A stretch of DNA of 64,000 nucleotides, from positions 29,364 through 93,363 of the forward strand of contig JANXSK010000170.1 in NCBI GenBank assembly GCA_025352695.1, given 5' to 3'. A program made the translations under genes and the position numbers. The DNA is from Ferruginibacter sp. GTDB lineage: Bacteria > Bacteroidota > Bacteroidia > Chitinophagales > Chitinophagaceae. Below the pieces are notes generated by a model. The model was not told the origin of the DNA, ran no database searches, and was given only the letters and a program-made list of their open reading frames with translations. Numbering within the stretch: the stretch's first letter is position 1; every line of letters starts with the position of its first letter. Shown here one piece after another: positions 18,540 through 28,292 of the stretch.

Positions 18540-19466
18540 ATGAAAAATATAGTATCAACAGAGGTAAACAAACAGCAATTATTAGAGCGAAGGAAATTTA
18601 TTATAACAACAGTAAAAGCAGCCACTGCATTAACATGCATTAACTTACCAACCGTTGTAAAAGCTTCGGCTAACTTTAATAAATACTTCACCATACAGGA
18701 GGTAATAAACCTGATTTTAAAAGAAATACCGGGAGTCCCTTTTACCGAAACAGTAGATACAATTAAAAGCGGCAGTGCAAATAATAAAGTAACCGGCATT
18801 GTAACCACTATGTTTGCTACTGTTAAAGTAATTGAGGAAGCTATTAAACTAAATGCCAATTTTATTATAGCGCATGAACCAACTTTTTACAATCACCTCG
18901 ATGATGTAAAATGGGTAGAGAATAATAAAGTTGTTGCAAAAAAACAGGAACTGCTGGCGAAAAATAATATTACGGTATGGCGCTTTCACGATTATTGGCA
19001 CGCCTATAAACCTGATGGAATTTTTAATGGTGTGATAAAAAAAGTGGGCTGGCAAAATTATTTACAACCCGATAAAGGAATTATTATTCCTGCAACATCT
19101 TTAAAAGATATAGCACTCCACTTAAAAGTAACCTTAGAAATTGCGCAGTTAAGGGTAATAGGAGATCTTTCTACTTCTTGCAAAAAAATTGTGCTTTTAC
19201 CAGGAGCTGCTGGAGGAGAAACACAGGTAAGTGCCGCAGAAAAATTTACACCTGATTTACTTATTGTGGGAGAGTTACAGGAATGGGAAACTGCAGAATA
19301 TATCCGTGATGCAAGATTATTTGGCAATAAAATTTCGCTGATTGTTTTAGGCCATTCAGAAAGTGAAGAACCGGGAATGGAATGGTTGGCGGAGTGGCTG
19401 CAACCAAAAATTGGCGTCATAAAAATTAATCATATTGCTTCGCAAAGCCCTTTTGTGTGGATATAA
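18540..19466 (+). CDS. NIF3-like dinuclear metal-centre protein with export signal
   Basis: 308 residues. An N-terminal ERRKFIITTVKAATALTC resembles a twin-arginine signal. The remainder matches the NIF3/DUF34 fold: HEPTFYNHLDD carries early metal-binding histidines and LGHSESEEPGMEWLAEW the later His/Glu. NIF3 proteins hold two metal ions in a hexameric ring and are usually cytoplasmic with unknown or hydrolase-like function. An exported form is a distinct branch common in Bacteroidota. The next gene codes for a Dabb protein whose upstream frame also carries an RRKFTT motif. They probably form a two-gene unit. Confidence 0.8.
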   Translation: MKNIVSTEVNKQQLLERRKFIITTVKAATALTCINLPTVVKASANFNKYFTIQEVINLILKEIPGVPFTETVDTIKSGSANNKVTGIVTTMFATVKVIEEAIKLNANFIIAHEPTFYNHLDDVKWVENNKVVAKKQELLAKNNITVWRFHDYWHAYKPDGIFNGVIKKVGWQNYLQPDKGIIIPATSLKDIALHLKVTLEIAQLRVIGDLSTSCKKIVLLPGAAGGETQVSAAEKFTPDLLIVGELQEWETAEYIRDARLFGNKISLIVLGHSESEEPGMEWLAEWLQPKIGVIKINHIASQSPFVWI

Positions 19467-19623
19467 TTTGTTAATACATTATCAAACCAGTATGCTTTAT
19501 TTTTTTAGAACCTAAAATATTTATAGCTAATAAAATAAATAACTTTATGGGAATAAATCTTATTGTATTTTTATCGCTCAACACATTATTATAACAAAAA
19601 TTATCAGAAGAAAATTTACTACT

Positions 19624-20001
19624 ATGGCTGCTACAATTACTGCGGGCACTGCAACCGCTGCTTTGCCTATTACTTTACAAGCTGATAAAAAACAATTGGT
19701 ACATCATGTTTTTTTTTGGTTAAAGAATCCCGATTCAGTTGAAGACAGGGACAAATTAGTGGAAGGTGTAAAAACATTATCTACAATTGAAACTATCCGA
19801 AAATTACATGTAGGCGTTTTGGCCAGCACAGAAAAACGTGAAGTGGTAGATACCAGTTGGCAGGTTTCGGAATTGATGTTTTTTGATGACAATGTAGGAC
19901 AAAAAATATACCAGGATCATCCCCTTCATCTGGCTTTTATAAAAAATTATGGCCACTTATGGGCCAGGGTACTCGTATATGATGCAGCAGAAGCATTGTA
20001 A
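19624..20001 (+). CDS. Dabb (stress-responsive alpha/beta barrel) domain protein
   Basis: 125 residues from the first ATG. The Dabb ferredoxin-like fold is recognised by VHHVFFWLKNPDSVEDRD, IRKLHVGV, SELMFFDD and IYQDHPLHLAFIKNYG. The family is small and dimeric, with varied or unknown activities. The annotated start gives a truncated export signal (MAATITAGTATAALPI). The reading frame continues upstream as KIIRRKFTT, a twin-arginine-like motif, but has no ATG there. The native start may therefore be a non-standard codon upstream or may have been lost by mutation. It follows the NIF3-like gene by about 160 bases. Confidence 0.8.
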   Translation: MAATITAGTATAALPITLQADKKQLVHHVFFWLKNPDSVEDRDKLVEGVKTLSTIETIRKLHVGVLASTEKREVVDTSWQVSELMFFDDNVGQKIYQDHPLHLAFIKNYGHLWARVLVYDAAEAL

Positions 20002-20016
20002 AATCAGCACATTAAT

Positions 20017-22160
20017 TTAATGAATAAACCGTTCAAAAAATTCATAGGTTCTTAACAGTTGATCAATGCGCTGGCGGTTATTGCCACTTCGTGTAATTTC
20101 ATGTGTTGCACCGGGATGGCGTACGTACTCAACCTGCCTGCCCAATACTTTTAAACTTTTATACAACATCTCACCTTGAATAACGCCTGTACGCAAATCA
20201 TTTTCGCCATGAAAAAAATATACGGCGTGGTAATATTTTGCACATAGGTAATGGGTGATTCTTCCTCCAGCAATGCCTTAACAGATTTGTCCCATGGATA
20301 ACCTCCAAAATAGTTTGGAACCAAACGCCATGCATTTCCTTCACCAAAAAATGTAGAAAGATCATACACGCCACGTTGAGAACAGGCTGCTTTAAAACGC
20401 TGATCTTGGCTAACAATCCATGCAACAAGGTAACCGGCATATGAACCTCCGGTAACAACCAATTTGCTGATATCAGCCCATCCTTCTGCAACTGTTTTAT
20501 CTAGCGCCGCTAACACATCATTGGTGGGGCCTTTACCCCAATCTGCGATATTGTCTTTTAAAAAATCTGCACCGTAACCATCCGAACCTCTTGGATTGCA
20601 ATAAACAATGCCATACCCTTTTGAACAAAAAAACTGAAACTCGTGCCACATAGAACTTTCTCCCGGCCCCCACATTGCAGCTGGACCACCATGTATTTCA
20701 AGTAACAGGGGATATTTTTTTCCGGCTTCAAAATCCAATGGCTTCATCACCCAGTATTCAACCTTCATCCCTTTACTATTTGTAAAAATATGTTTTTCAG
20801 GAATGCTGAGTGCTTTGCTTTGCAGCCATGTTGTGTTGAAAGAAGAAACAAGTTGCTGTTTTTTTACAGCCACATCAGCAAGATAAATTTCCGATGGGTT
20901 TTCAACGGCAGTTTTTGAGTACAATAATTTATTACCGTTGATTGCAAAACTTGTAACGCCACTATTAACATCCGTCAATGCTTCTACCTTTTTTGCTTTT
21001 CTGTTATAACGGTTCAATATAACGCCTCCATTTGAGGGAGAAGCAAAGTAAAGAAAATTTTCATCTTTGCTCCAGGTAAGACCCTGTTTATTTCTATCGA
21101 AAGGAATTTCTATCCGGTCAGTCTCTTTTCCATCCAATGCTATTATTGCAAGGGTATCAATGGTAACTATGTTTGTTTTGCTGTAAGTATATGCCAACCA
21201 TTTACCAGATTCGGAAAGGGATGCATTGTTATAACTCCTGTCCTTCTGTCCCAATATTTTTTGTATTTGAGTTCCATCAATATTAATCCTATAAATACCA
21301 GATTCCTGTGTTCTATCAGGATGTTCGGTATCATTTATATCCCCTTCAATTATGATGGAATTATTATCAATAAAATGAGCATTACTAAACGAATAAAATC
21401 CTTTAGTAACAACTTTAGGTAAACTACCCGGCGTAGCATTTATTACAAAAACATGGTTAAAATTAATGTTTGATGAAGTAACTGACTCTTCCTGAAACGT
21501 AAGCCTGTCGAGCACTTTTGCTTTATTATCCCTTTCGTTATTGGCAAGGTAATTTCTAATAGCATCAATATTTCCATCAGGATTGGCACCGGTGGTATCT
21601 GCTTTTAAATGATCATTTTTTGTAAATCCTGGTTTCTCTAAAGACCATACCGGTATTTCATTTTGCTTGTTTAATGCTGTATCATTCAGCAAATCTTTTA
21701 AAGCAATCTGCGCCGTAAATAACAGGCGTTTACCGTCCTTGCTCCATTCAGGATTACTTGCGCCATACTGTAATTTTGTTAACTGTACTGCTTCTCCTCC
21801 ATCAAAGCCAAGTAAAAATATTTGCGGCTTTCCTTCAATAGTTCTAACAAAAGCCAATTGTTTTCCATCAGGTCTCCACTTGGGTTGCCCGGCTCCTTCC
21901 GCCGAAAAAGTTAGTTGCCTTGGTTGAGCACCATCTGTTGCCATCACCCATACCTGGTTAATATATTTATACTCCCATTTTCCGGTATCCTGTTGAATAC
22001 TTAACACCGTAAATGCAGCCCCATTTCCATCCTCTGATAACGTTAAGTTATTTACCGTTTTTATTTGCAACATATCGGTTACCTTAATACTTTCCTTTTG
22101 CTGGCCTGTTACAAAATAATAACAACAGGTAAAAAGCAGGATGGTAAATAATTTTTTCAT
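20017..22160 (-). pseudogene. S9 family prolyl oligopeptidase-type peptidase, one-base frameshift near the C-terminus
   Basis: A signal peptide (MKKLFTILLFTCCYYFVTG) precedes an N-terminal beta-propeller (DPP-IV/acylaminoacyl-peptidase type; QPKWRPDGKQLAFVRT, NPEWSKDGKRLLF) and an alpha/beta hydrolase domain with nucleophile motif GGSYAG (Ser about 571) and YCNPRGSDGYG. The frame ends at 20151 in a non-family tail. One extra T in the seven-T run at 20212-20218 restores FHGENDLRTGVIQGEML, HPGATHEITRSGNN and FERFIH, supplying catalytic Asp and His, with a stop at 20017-20019. As written the enzyme would lack two triad residues. The intact form would cleave peptides in the periplasm, often after proline. 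Confidence 0.87.
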
Positions 22161-22428
22161 TGGTTTAGTGTTGTAGAAATAGCAACTATTTCTGCAGATA
22201 AATATAAATTAAAATTATTAATTTGTTAAAATGAAAGCATGGAATATTTGCCACAGCGTTTGAATAAATAATTTAATGAATGACAATCTAAAAATCAACT
22301 TTAAATGATAGATTTGGTTTGCCATCTTGTTAAGAATATTTATTTTCTACCATGAATTTACCTGCATACAATACAATGAAAATGAAAATTGATTTCATTA
22401 AACCAATACAAAATAAAAACCAACGCTG

Positions 22429-23709
22429 ATGAGAAAGTATTACTGCATATTAATTTGTTGTGCCTGTGCACAATTTACTTTGGCCCAAAAAACCATTATT
22501 TATTGTGGACAATTGATAGATGTAAAATTATTGCAGGTGCAAAAAGAAATGTCTATCATCATTACAGGTAATACCATTTTGGAAGTGAAGAAAGGTTACG
22601 CAAAAGCTGAAGGAAATTACAAAATTATTGACCTTAAAAATAAAACAATAATGCCTGGTTTGATGGATATGCATGTACATGTTGAAGAAGAAACCAGCCC
22701 CTCCAATTATATAGATAAATTTACAAAAAACAAAGCTGATTATGCTTTTAAATCTGTGGGTCTGGAAGAGAAAGATTTGATGGCCGGATTTACAACGCTC
22801 CGGGATTTGGGTGGCAGTGGAGTTAATATTTCTTTACGCAATGCAATTAATAAAGGTTTTATTAAAGGGCCAAGAATTTATACTGCGGGTAAAGCAATTG
22901 CCACAACCGGTGGCCATGCTGACCCTACCAATAATTACAATGAAGATATTATGGGTGATCCCCGCCCGGCGGAAGAAGTTGTGAATGGTGTTGCTGATTG
23001 CGCAAAAGCAGTTAGGATGAGGTATAAGCAGGGAGCTGACCTGATAAAGATTACCGCTACGGGTGGTGTATTAAGTATGGCGAAAGATGGTAGTGGCGCA
23101 CAATTTACAGAAGAAGAAATTCGAGCCATTGTAACCACAGCAAAAGATTATGGCTTTAAAGTTGCAGCACATGCGCATGGTGCAGAAGGTATGAAACGAG
23201 CTGTATTAGCTGGAGTAAATTCTATTGAACATGGCACTTATATGACGGAGGAAATAATGGAATTAATGAAACAAAGAGGCACTTATTTGGTGCCAACTAT
23301 TATTGCTGGAAGATCATCTGCGGATTCCGCAAAAATACCCGGCTACTATCCTGAAATTGTACGGGCCAAAGCGCTTGTTGTTGGCAATTATATTCAGACA
23401 ACTTTTTCTAAGGCTTATAAATCAGGTGTAAAAATTGCCTTTGGTACAGATGCCGGTGTTTATTCGCATGGTAAAAACTGGATAGAGTTTGTGTATATGA
23501 CTGAAGGAGGAATGCCCATACTGGAATGTATAAAATCGGCCACTGTTAATGCAGCAGATTTATTAGGGGTTAGTGATATTTTGGGTAGTATTGAAAAAGG
23601 AAAACTGGCAGATATTATTGCTGTAGATGGCGACCCGGTTAAAGATGTACAGGTAATGGGTAAAGTAAAATTTGTTATGAAAGATGGTGTCGTTTATAAA
23701 AATGAGTAA
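22429..23709 (+). CDS. Secreted amidohydrolase, Xaa-Pro dipeptidase/imidazolonepropionase-like
   Basis: 426 residues. A signal peptide (MRKYYCILICCACAQFTLA) precedes a TIM-barrel amidohydrolase with the full binuclear metal set: HVH (H82/H84), Lys in LIKITATGG, HAHG, IEHGT and FGTDAGV. The best match is the clade annotated as amidohydrolase/imidazolonepropionase-like, several members of which are prolidases cleaving Xaa-Pro dipeptides. It probably acts in the periplasm. It is divergent from the S9 peptidase gene, with a 268-base spacer between them. Intact, unlike many neighbours. Substrate is inference. Confidence 0.85.
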   Translation: MRKYYCILICCACAQFTLAQKTIIYCGQLIDVKLLQVQKEMSIIITGNTILEVKKGYAKAEGNYKIIDLKNKTIMPGLMDMHVHVEEETSPSNYIDKFTKNKADYAFKSVGLEEKDLMAGFTTLRDLGGSGVNISLRNAINKGFIKGPRIYTAGKAIATTGGHADPTNNYNEDIMGDPRPAEEVVNGVADCAKAVRMRYKQGADLIKITATGGVLSMAKDGSGAQFTEEEIRAIVTTAKDYGFKVAAHAHGAEGMKRAVLAGVNSIEHGTYMTEEIMELMKQRGTYLVPTIIAGRSSADSAKIPGYYPEIVRAKALVVGNYIQTTFSKAYKSGVKIAFGTDAGVYSHGKNWIEFVYMTEGGMPILECIKSATVNAADLLGVSDILGSIEKGKLADIIAVDGDPVKDVQVMGKVKFVMKDGVVYKNE

Positions 23710-24135
23710 CAAATTCTTCCTCCACAAGCCAAGTTAATTTTTTGATATAAAATTCCCATAAACAGTTATAATTCAATGTTGTTTAATTAAGCAATATGGG
23801 TGACTGATGAAATTTCATTCAGTTGTGGCTAACAGCATGTGTATGTTATGTTTAAAAATACTTTTTAGATAATTTTTATACAACCAACATTCTTATTTAA
23901 ATTGTCTGATTGTAGATTATTTTCCAGCCCTTTTACTATGTTTATTGCCCTACTTCCAAATAAGATTTTTAGGAGGCTTTAGCAGATAAATTATAGCAGC
24001 AACAAATTCTTTTATTCCATGTTATACTTTATTGATAAACACTTTTTTATCTCACAAAATCGATCTTTGTTTTAAAAGAGGAGTAGGCTCGCAATTTTTA
24101 CAAGGAAGTAATATTTTATCCAAAAAAATTGAATT

Positions 24136-24157
24136 AGTAAATAGTTAACTATTTACT
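24136..24157. promoter_or_regulatory. Perfect 22-base palindrome upstream of phoH, candidate operator
   Basis: AGTAAATAGTT is followed immediately by its reverse complement AACTATTTACT, centred on GTTAAC, with a short T run after it. It lies about 50 bases upstream of a possible -7 box and 125 upstream of the phoH start. With no loop, it looks more like a dimeric protein-binding site than a hairpin. Confidence 0.45.
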
Positions 24158-24208
24158 TTTTAACAATATGTGAATAAATAAACCATTCTTTTATTAATAC
24201 CATTTCAC

Positions 24209-24216
24209 TAAATTTG
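24209..24216 (+). promoter_or_regulatory. Possible -7 box (TAnnTTTG) for phoH
   Basis: TAAATTTG matches the Bacteroidota -7 consensus, 66 bases before the phoH start. No good TTTG -33 box is seen at the usual spacing, so the call is tentative. Confidence 0.35.
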
Positions 24217-24281
24217 AAATAGAAGCTATTACCACAAGGTATCAAACAAATTTCTTTTGAAAACTTAAAACCAAACGTACA

Positions 24282-25259
24282 TTGACAGACACAATCATCA
24301 ACCTCGAGTCTGTTAACCCAATTGAATTTTTTGGTGTTAACAATGGGAAACTCGATATTCTGAAAAAAAAATTTCCGCTTTTAAAGATCTTAAGTCGTGG
24401 CACACAAGTAAAATTGAGCGGGGCTCCCGAACAAATTGTAGATGCCAAAGAAAAAATTGATTTGATTGTTCAATACATTGAACGAAACGGGCACATGAGT
24501 GAGAATTATTTTGTACAGATTTTAGGAGGTGATGATCAGCAGGTAGTTGACAATTTTATTGACCGTAACCCTAATGATGTGCTGGTTTTTGGCCCTAACG
24601 GTAAAACAGTACGGGCACGTACAGTAAATCAAAAAAGAATGGTTACTGCTGTTGATAAAAATGACATTGTTTTTGCAATTGGTCCTGCAGGAACCGGCAA
24701 AACCTATACTGCAGTTGCACTAGCAGTAAGGGCATTAAAAAATAAAACCGTTAAAAAAATTATTTTAACAAGACCCGCTGTGGAGGCAGGAGAAAATCTC
24801 GGTTTTTTACCCGGCGATCTAAAAGAAAAAATTGATCCTTATTTACGTCCATTGTACGATGCATTGGATGATATGATACCTGCCGATAAACTGGGCTATT
24901 ATATGACAACAAGGATTATCGAAATTGCCCCTTTGGCCTATATGAGAGGCCGTACTTTGGATAATGCATTTATCATTTTAGACGAAGCGCAAAATACAAA
25001 CGACGGTCAAATAAAAATGTTTCTTACCCGTATTGGAGCCAATGCCAAAGCTATCATTACCGGCGATCCTACGCAAGTTGATTTACCCAAAAATATGCGG
25101 AGCGGAATTGAAAAAGCATTGCGAATTTTAAAAAATGTAGAAGGTATAGCGCATATTGAACTGGATGAAGAAGATGTAGTGCGCCATAAACTGGTTAAAG
25201 CAATTATTAAGGCGTACGATAAGGATAAAGAATTTGAAACGACCAATGATCGCAGATAA
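24282..25259 (+). CDS. PhoH-like ATPase
   Basis: 325 residues, usual length. An N-terminal region ([20 protein letters not shown]) precedes the PhoH ATPase core: Walker A GPAGTGKT (about 136-143), [21 protein letters not shown], Walker B ILDEAQN (about 232) and [11 protein letters not shown]. PhoH/PhoL proteins are cytoplasmic ATPases linked to RNA metabolism and ribosome maturation. The start is TTG: no in-frame ATG occurs before residue ~73, and the family N-terminus is complete from the TTG. The next gene begins inside its last codons. Confidence 0.9.
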   Translation: MTDTIINLESVNPIEFFGVNNGKLDILKKKFPLLKILSRGTQVKLSGAPEQIVDAKEKIDLIVQYIERNGHMSENYFVQILGGDDQQVVDNFIDRNPNDVLVFGPNGKTVRARTVNQKRMVTAVDKNDIVFAIGPAGTGKTYTAVALAVRALKNKTVKKIILTRPAVEAGENLGFLPGDLKEKIDPYLRPLYDALDDMIPADKLGYYMTTRIIEIAPLAYMRGRTLDNAFIILDEAQNTNDGQIKMFLTRIGANAKAIITGDPTQVDLPKNMRSGIEKALRILKNVEGIAHIELDEEDVVRHKLVKAIIKAYDKDKEFETTNDRR

Positions 25260-25943
25260 AAAAACTAAAAATGTATTTTTTTATAAGAGGTGGCCAATGT
25301 GCTGCCTCTTATTTTTTGTTGCAGGATGTGCTTCTAATACTGACAATTATATTAAACTACTGCTTACCAAACAAGATTCTGCAAGAATACTAACAATTGA
25401 AAAACGGGCAATAGAACAAATTAAAATTGTAGAAAAAAATATTCATACAGGAGATTTAGTAACAAGAACTGGCAACGATTTTACCAGTGAAATGTTGAGA
25501 CAACTTAACCAACACGATAAAACCTACTCCCACTGTGGTATTGCAAGTATTGAAAACGACAGCGTATTTGTATACCATGCTATGGGGGGTGAATTTAATC
25601 CGGATCAAAAAATAAGAAAAGACCCGTTTGGTTTATTTTGCGCACCATATTTCACAGAGGCGTTGGAATATTTAGATTTGAATTACCCTTTGCAACATTG
25701 AATGCAATAACCCTTGCAGCAAAAAAAGCTTACCTGATGGGCATAATGTTTGATATGAAATTTGATCTGCAAACCAACGATAAAATGTATTGCGCAGAAT
25801 TTGTTTACAAATCATTTTTAGCAGGTACACAAAACAATATTAAGTTTAGGTTAAGTCACCTAAACAATTTTATTTATGTTGGTGTTGATGATATTTTTTT
25901 AAATTCCAATTGTAATGAAGTAAAAAGAATTATTTACAAGTAA
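25246..25943 (+). pseudogene. YiiX-like permuted papain fold lipoprotein, one-base frameshift
   Basis: The first frame gives a lipoprotein signal (WPMCCLLFFVAGC) and YSHCGIASIENDSVFVYHAMG with the catalytic-type His, then stops at 25701. The second frame (from about 25655) reads RGVGIFRFELPFATLNAIT and YCAEFVYKSF with the catalytic-type Cys, to 25943. One missing base near 25655-25662 separates them. The permuted NlpC/P60-like (YaeF/YiiX, C92) family acts as amidases or thioesterases, often on lipids or peptidoglycan. The ATG at 25246 overlaps phoH by 14 bases, implying co-translation. Neither fragment carries both catalytic residues. Confidence 0.75.
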
Positions 25944-25993
25944 TAGGAAAACAAAAAAATAAAATTATTTTTAGCTTCTAATAAAAGATAATT

Positions 25994-26551
25994 ATGAAAA
26001 AAATATTCCTGGCAATTGCCTTATTTGCCGTGTCGTTTATGATAAAAAGCTGTACCACTAAAAGTGGAGGTGATCCAAAATCTACTTTGGTGGCCTTTTT
26101 TGAAGCACTGGGAAAAAAAGATATGGAAGGTGCAAGAAAGTTAGCAACAGCAGATAGTAAAAGTATGATTGATATGATAGAAATGGGGATGAAAATGTCA
26201 AAAGATACCAAGGAAGTAGATAAATTTGATAAAACCAAAATGGAATTTGGGGAAGCTGCAATTGATGGGGATAAAGCAATCATACCTGTGAAAGAAAAAT
26301 CGAGTGGCGAGATGACAAACTTCAGTTTAAAAAAAGAAGCTGGTGGCTGGAAAGTAGCTTTTGACAAAGCTTCCATGATGCAAATGGGTATGGATAAAAT
26401 GAAAGAAAAATCTCCCCACACCCTGGATAGTTTAAACAGTCATTTAGATGAAATAAAAAAAATAAATGTTGATTCTTTAAAAGACCTGATGAATAATGGA
26501 ATGAAATCATTAGACTCATTAAAAGATTTGATGAAGGAAAAGCAGAAATAA
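25994..26551 (+). CDS. DUF4878-like lipoprotein
   Basis: 185 residues with a lipoprotein signal (MKKIFLAIALFAVSFMIKSC). The middle (FFEALGKKDMEGARKLATAD ... FSLKKEAGGWKVAFD) matches the NTF2/lumazine-binding-like DUF4878 fold. The lysine-rich tail carries short repeats of SLKDLM (three in the last ~40 residues) and is probably helical. Function unknown; such lipoproteins are common in Bacteroidota envelopes. The next gene codes for a smaller protein of similar layout, perhaps a diverged paralogue. Confidence 0.7.
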   Translation: MKKIFLAIALFAVSFMIKSCTTKSGGDPKSTLVAFFEALGKKDMEGARKLATADSKSMIDMIEMGMKMSKDTKEVDKFDKTKMEFGEAAIDGDKAIIPVKEKSSGEMTNFSLKKEAGGWKVAFDKASMMQMGMDKMKEKSPHTLDSLNSHLDEIKKINVDSLKDLMNNGMKSLDSLKDLMKEKQK

Positions 26552-26588
26552 TAAAAAGTATCGTAACAAACAGGCTGCTTTTTTATTT
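26538..26588 (+). terminator. Possible intrinsic terminator
   Basis: AAAAGCAG (26538-26545) pairs with CTGCTTTT (26575-26582), followed by more T. The loop of about 29 bases is long and the left arm lies in the coding end, so the call is weak. Confidence 0.3.
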
Positions 26589-26618
26589 TAGATATTGTAA
26601 AGTTGTTTAACTTTAATT

Positions 26619-27026
26619 ATGAAAGGGAAATTATTTATTATCATTCTAAGTTTTAGTGTATTCACCTCTTGCAATGATACCCGTAAAAATCCTACAACAG
26701 ATATTGAAGTAGCTAGTTCTTTTATTAAAGATCTACTGGAAAATGATTTTAAAGGTGCGAAGACATTTTTGTTAGATGAGGAAATAAACAATCAATATTT
26801 TGAATTGTCTAAAAAAGAATTTGAAGGAAAAAGTAAGGAGCTACTGAAAAAATACAAAGAATCCGATATCATTATAAATGAATTAAAATCTGTAAATGAT
26901 TCTACTTCGGTAATTAATTATTCCAACAGTTTTAATAAGGAAAAAAAATATTTATTAAAAGTTATCAGACAAAACAGAAAATGGCTCGTTGATTTGAAAT
27001 ATACTTTTCAACAGACTTCTAATTAG
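26619..27026 (+). CDS. Small lipoprotein, DUF4878-like
   Basis: 135 residues: lipoprotein signal (MKGKLFIIILSFSVFTSC), then VASSFIKDLLENDFKGAKTF and a final WLVDLKYTFQ strand, the same order of elements as the preceding lipoprotein. The similarity is structural rather than strong at sequence level. Function unknown. Confidence 0.6.
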   Translation: MKGKLFIIILSFSVFTSCNDTRKNPTTDIEVASSFIKDLLENDFKGAKTFLLDEEINNQYFELSKKEFEGKSKELLKKYKESDIIINELKSVNDSTSVINYSNSFNKEKKYLLKVIRQNRKWLVDLKYTFQQTSN

Positions 27027-27043
27027 AAAGTATATTATAATGT

Positions 27044-27127
27044 CGTTAAGTTAAGGTGGTTGGTGAAGACACCAATTACAGAAGGTAGCCGTGGCCGGTG
27101 TACTAACCCGCCACTCCAGTTTCTTAA
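27044..27127. other. GC-richer intergenic island with nested inverted repeats
   Basis: The spacer before ppa contains TTGGTG-AAGA-CACCAA (27060-27075) as a perfect stem with a four-base loop, a following GC-rich part (GGTAGCCGTGGCCGGTG), and an outer GTTAAG/CTTAAC pair (27045-27050 and 27122-27127). Its composition stands out from the surrounding AT-rich spacers. It could be a structured RNA leader, a small RNA or a remnant of a mobile element. No family recognised. Confidence 0.4.
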
Positions 27128-27190
27128 CTAAAAGGTATTTTAGCATATTTTTAAAATCCACTAAAAATAAAATACGATAAAACATTTTTT

Positions 27191-27739
27191 ATGTACGTTT
27201 TACATCCCTGGCATGGTGCCCACTATGGAGAAAAGGCTCCAGAAATTGTAAATGCTTTAATAGAAATTCCGCAAGGATCAAGAGCAAAATATGAAATTGA
27301 TAAAGCTACAGGCTTATTAATGTTGGATAGAGTTATACATTCTTCTTTTCATTACCCTATTAATTACGGATTTATTCCACAAACACTGGGAGACGATCAT
27401 GATCCACTCGATATTTTAGTAATGTGCAGTGAGAGTATTCAACCACTTTGTTTGGTAGAAGCAACGGTAATTGGCAACATGCAAATGATTGACAATGGAG
27501 AAAGGGATGATAAGATTATTGCTGTAGCTACGAACGACCCTACAGTTAACCATTTTTCAAACGTACATGAATTACCAAAGCATTTTATAGCAGTACTTAG
27601 AAATTATTTTGAACAATATAAGGCACTTGAAAATAAAGTAGTTGAAATTGATGAGTTTCAAGATAAAAAAGTTGCCTACGAAGTAATCACCAATGCGATT
27701 GCATTTTATAAAAGAAGTTATCCGAATGCAAATAAATGA
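27191..27739 (+). CDS. ppa: Inorganic pyrophosphatase, family I
   Basis: 182 residues. The family I active site is present: IEIPQGSRAKYEID, FHYPINYGFIPQT, DDHDPLDILV (metal-binding aspartates) and ERDDKIIAVA. It hydrolyses pyrophosphate to drive biosynthesis in the cytoplasm. Its stop overlaps a possible start of the TauE-like gene (ATGA), so the two are probably co-transcribed. A long untranslated leader with inverted repeats precedes it. Confidence 0.95.
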   Translation: MYVLHPWHGAHYGEKAPEIVNALIEIPQGSRAKYEIDKATGLLMLDRVIHSSFHYPINYGFIPQTLGDDHDPLDILVMCSESIQPLCLVEATVIGNMQMIDNGERDDKIIAVATNDPTVNHFSNVHELPKHFIAVLRNYFEQYKALENKVVEIDEFQDKKVAYEVITNAIAFYKRSYPNANK

Positions 27740-27756
27740 TTAAACAAAAAACAACC

Positions 27757-28167
27757 ATGGATACACAAACGTTGATTATTTTAATCATAATAGGTATTGC
27801 TGCAGGTATGCTTGGAGGAATGGTAGGAGTTGGTGGAGGTATTATTATAGTTCCTGCACTTGTTTTTTTTCTTGGATTTTCGCAAAAAATGGCACAAGGT
27901 ACTTCGTTGGGTATTTTGTTGTTACCGGTAGGTATACTTGGTGTAATGCAATACTATAAGGAAGGTTATGTGGATATGCGGGTAGTGCTGTTAATTTCAA
28001 CAGGCTTTTTTTTAGGAAGTTTAATCGGGAGTAAATTAGCACTCAGTTTGTCTCAGGAAACTGTAAAAAAAATATTCGCAATCTTATTAATTATTGTGGC
28101 TGTTAAAATGCTCTTTTTTGATAAAAAAATTCCCGAAAATAAAACCACCGTACAAGTCAATAAATAG
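27757..28167 (+). CDS. Half-size TauE/SafE-type membrane transporter
   Basis: 136 residues from the ATG at 27757; a start at 27736 overlapping the ppa stop would add seven residues (MIKQKTT). Four hydrophobic segments, with the family signature [19 protein letters not shown] near the N-terminus and GSLIGSKLA in the third. TauE/SafE proteins export sulfite, sulfonates or other anions and usually have eight segments built from two repeats. This one is a single repeat, so it would have to work as a dimer. Substrate unknown. Confidence 0.75.
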   Translation: MDTQTLIILIIIGIAAGMLGGMVGVGGGIIIVPALVFFLGFSQKMAQGTSLGILLLPVGILGVMQYYKEGYVDMRVVLLISTGFFLGSLIGSKLALSLSQETVKKIFAILLIIVAVKMLFFDKKIPENKTTVQVNK

Positions 28168-28292
28168 CTTCCGCTTCCTTTGATCATCCTTATTTTTTCT
28201 TTACAGTTCATTTTAAGTTAGATACACAAAGACCTATGCCAATCTGGCACAGTTCCATCATAATTGCTTATTTTTGCTCCCTAATTTTACTG

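Larger units (their letters stand above)
23710..24281. other. Intergenic region upstream of phoH
   Basis: About 570 AT-rich bases. It contains a 22-base perfect palindrome (24136-24157) and a -7-like TAAATTTG (24209-24216), listed separately. No open reading frame or RNA gene was recognised in the first 400 bases. Confidence 0.5.
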
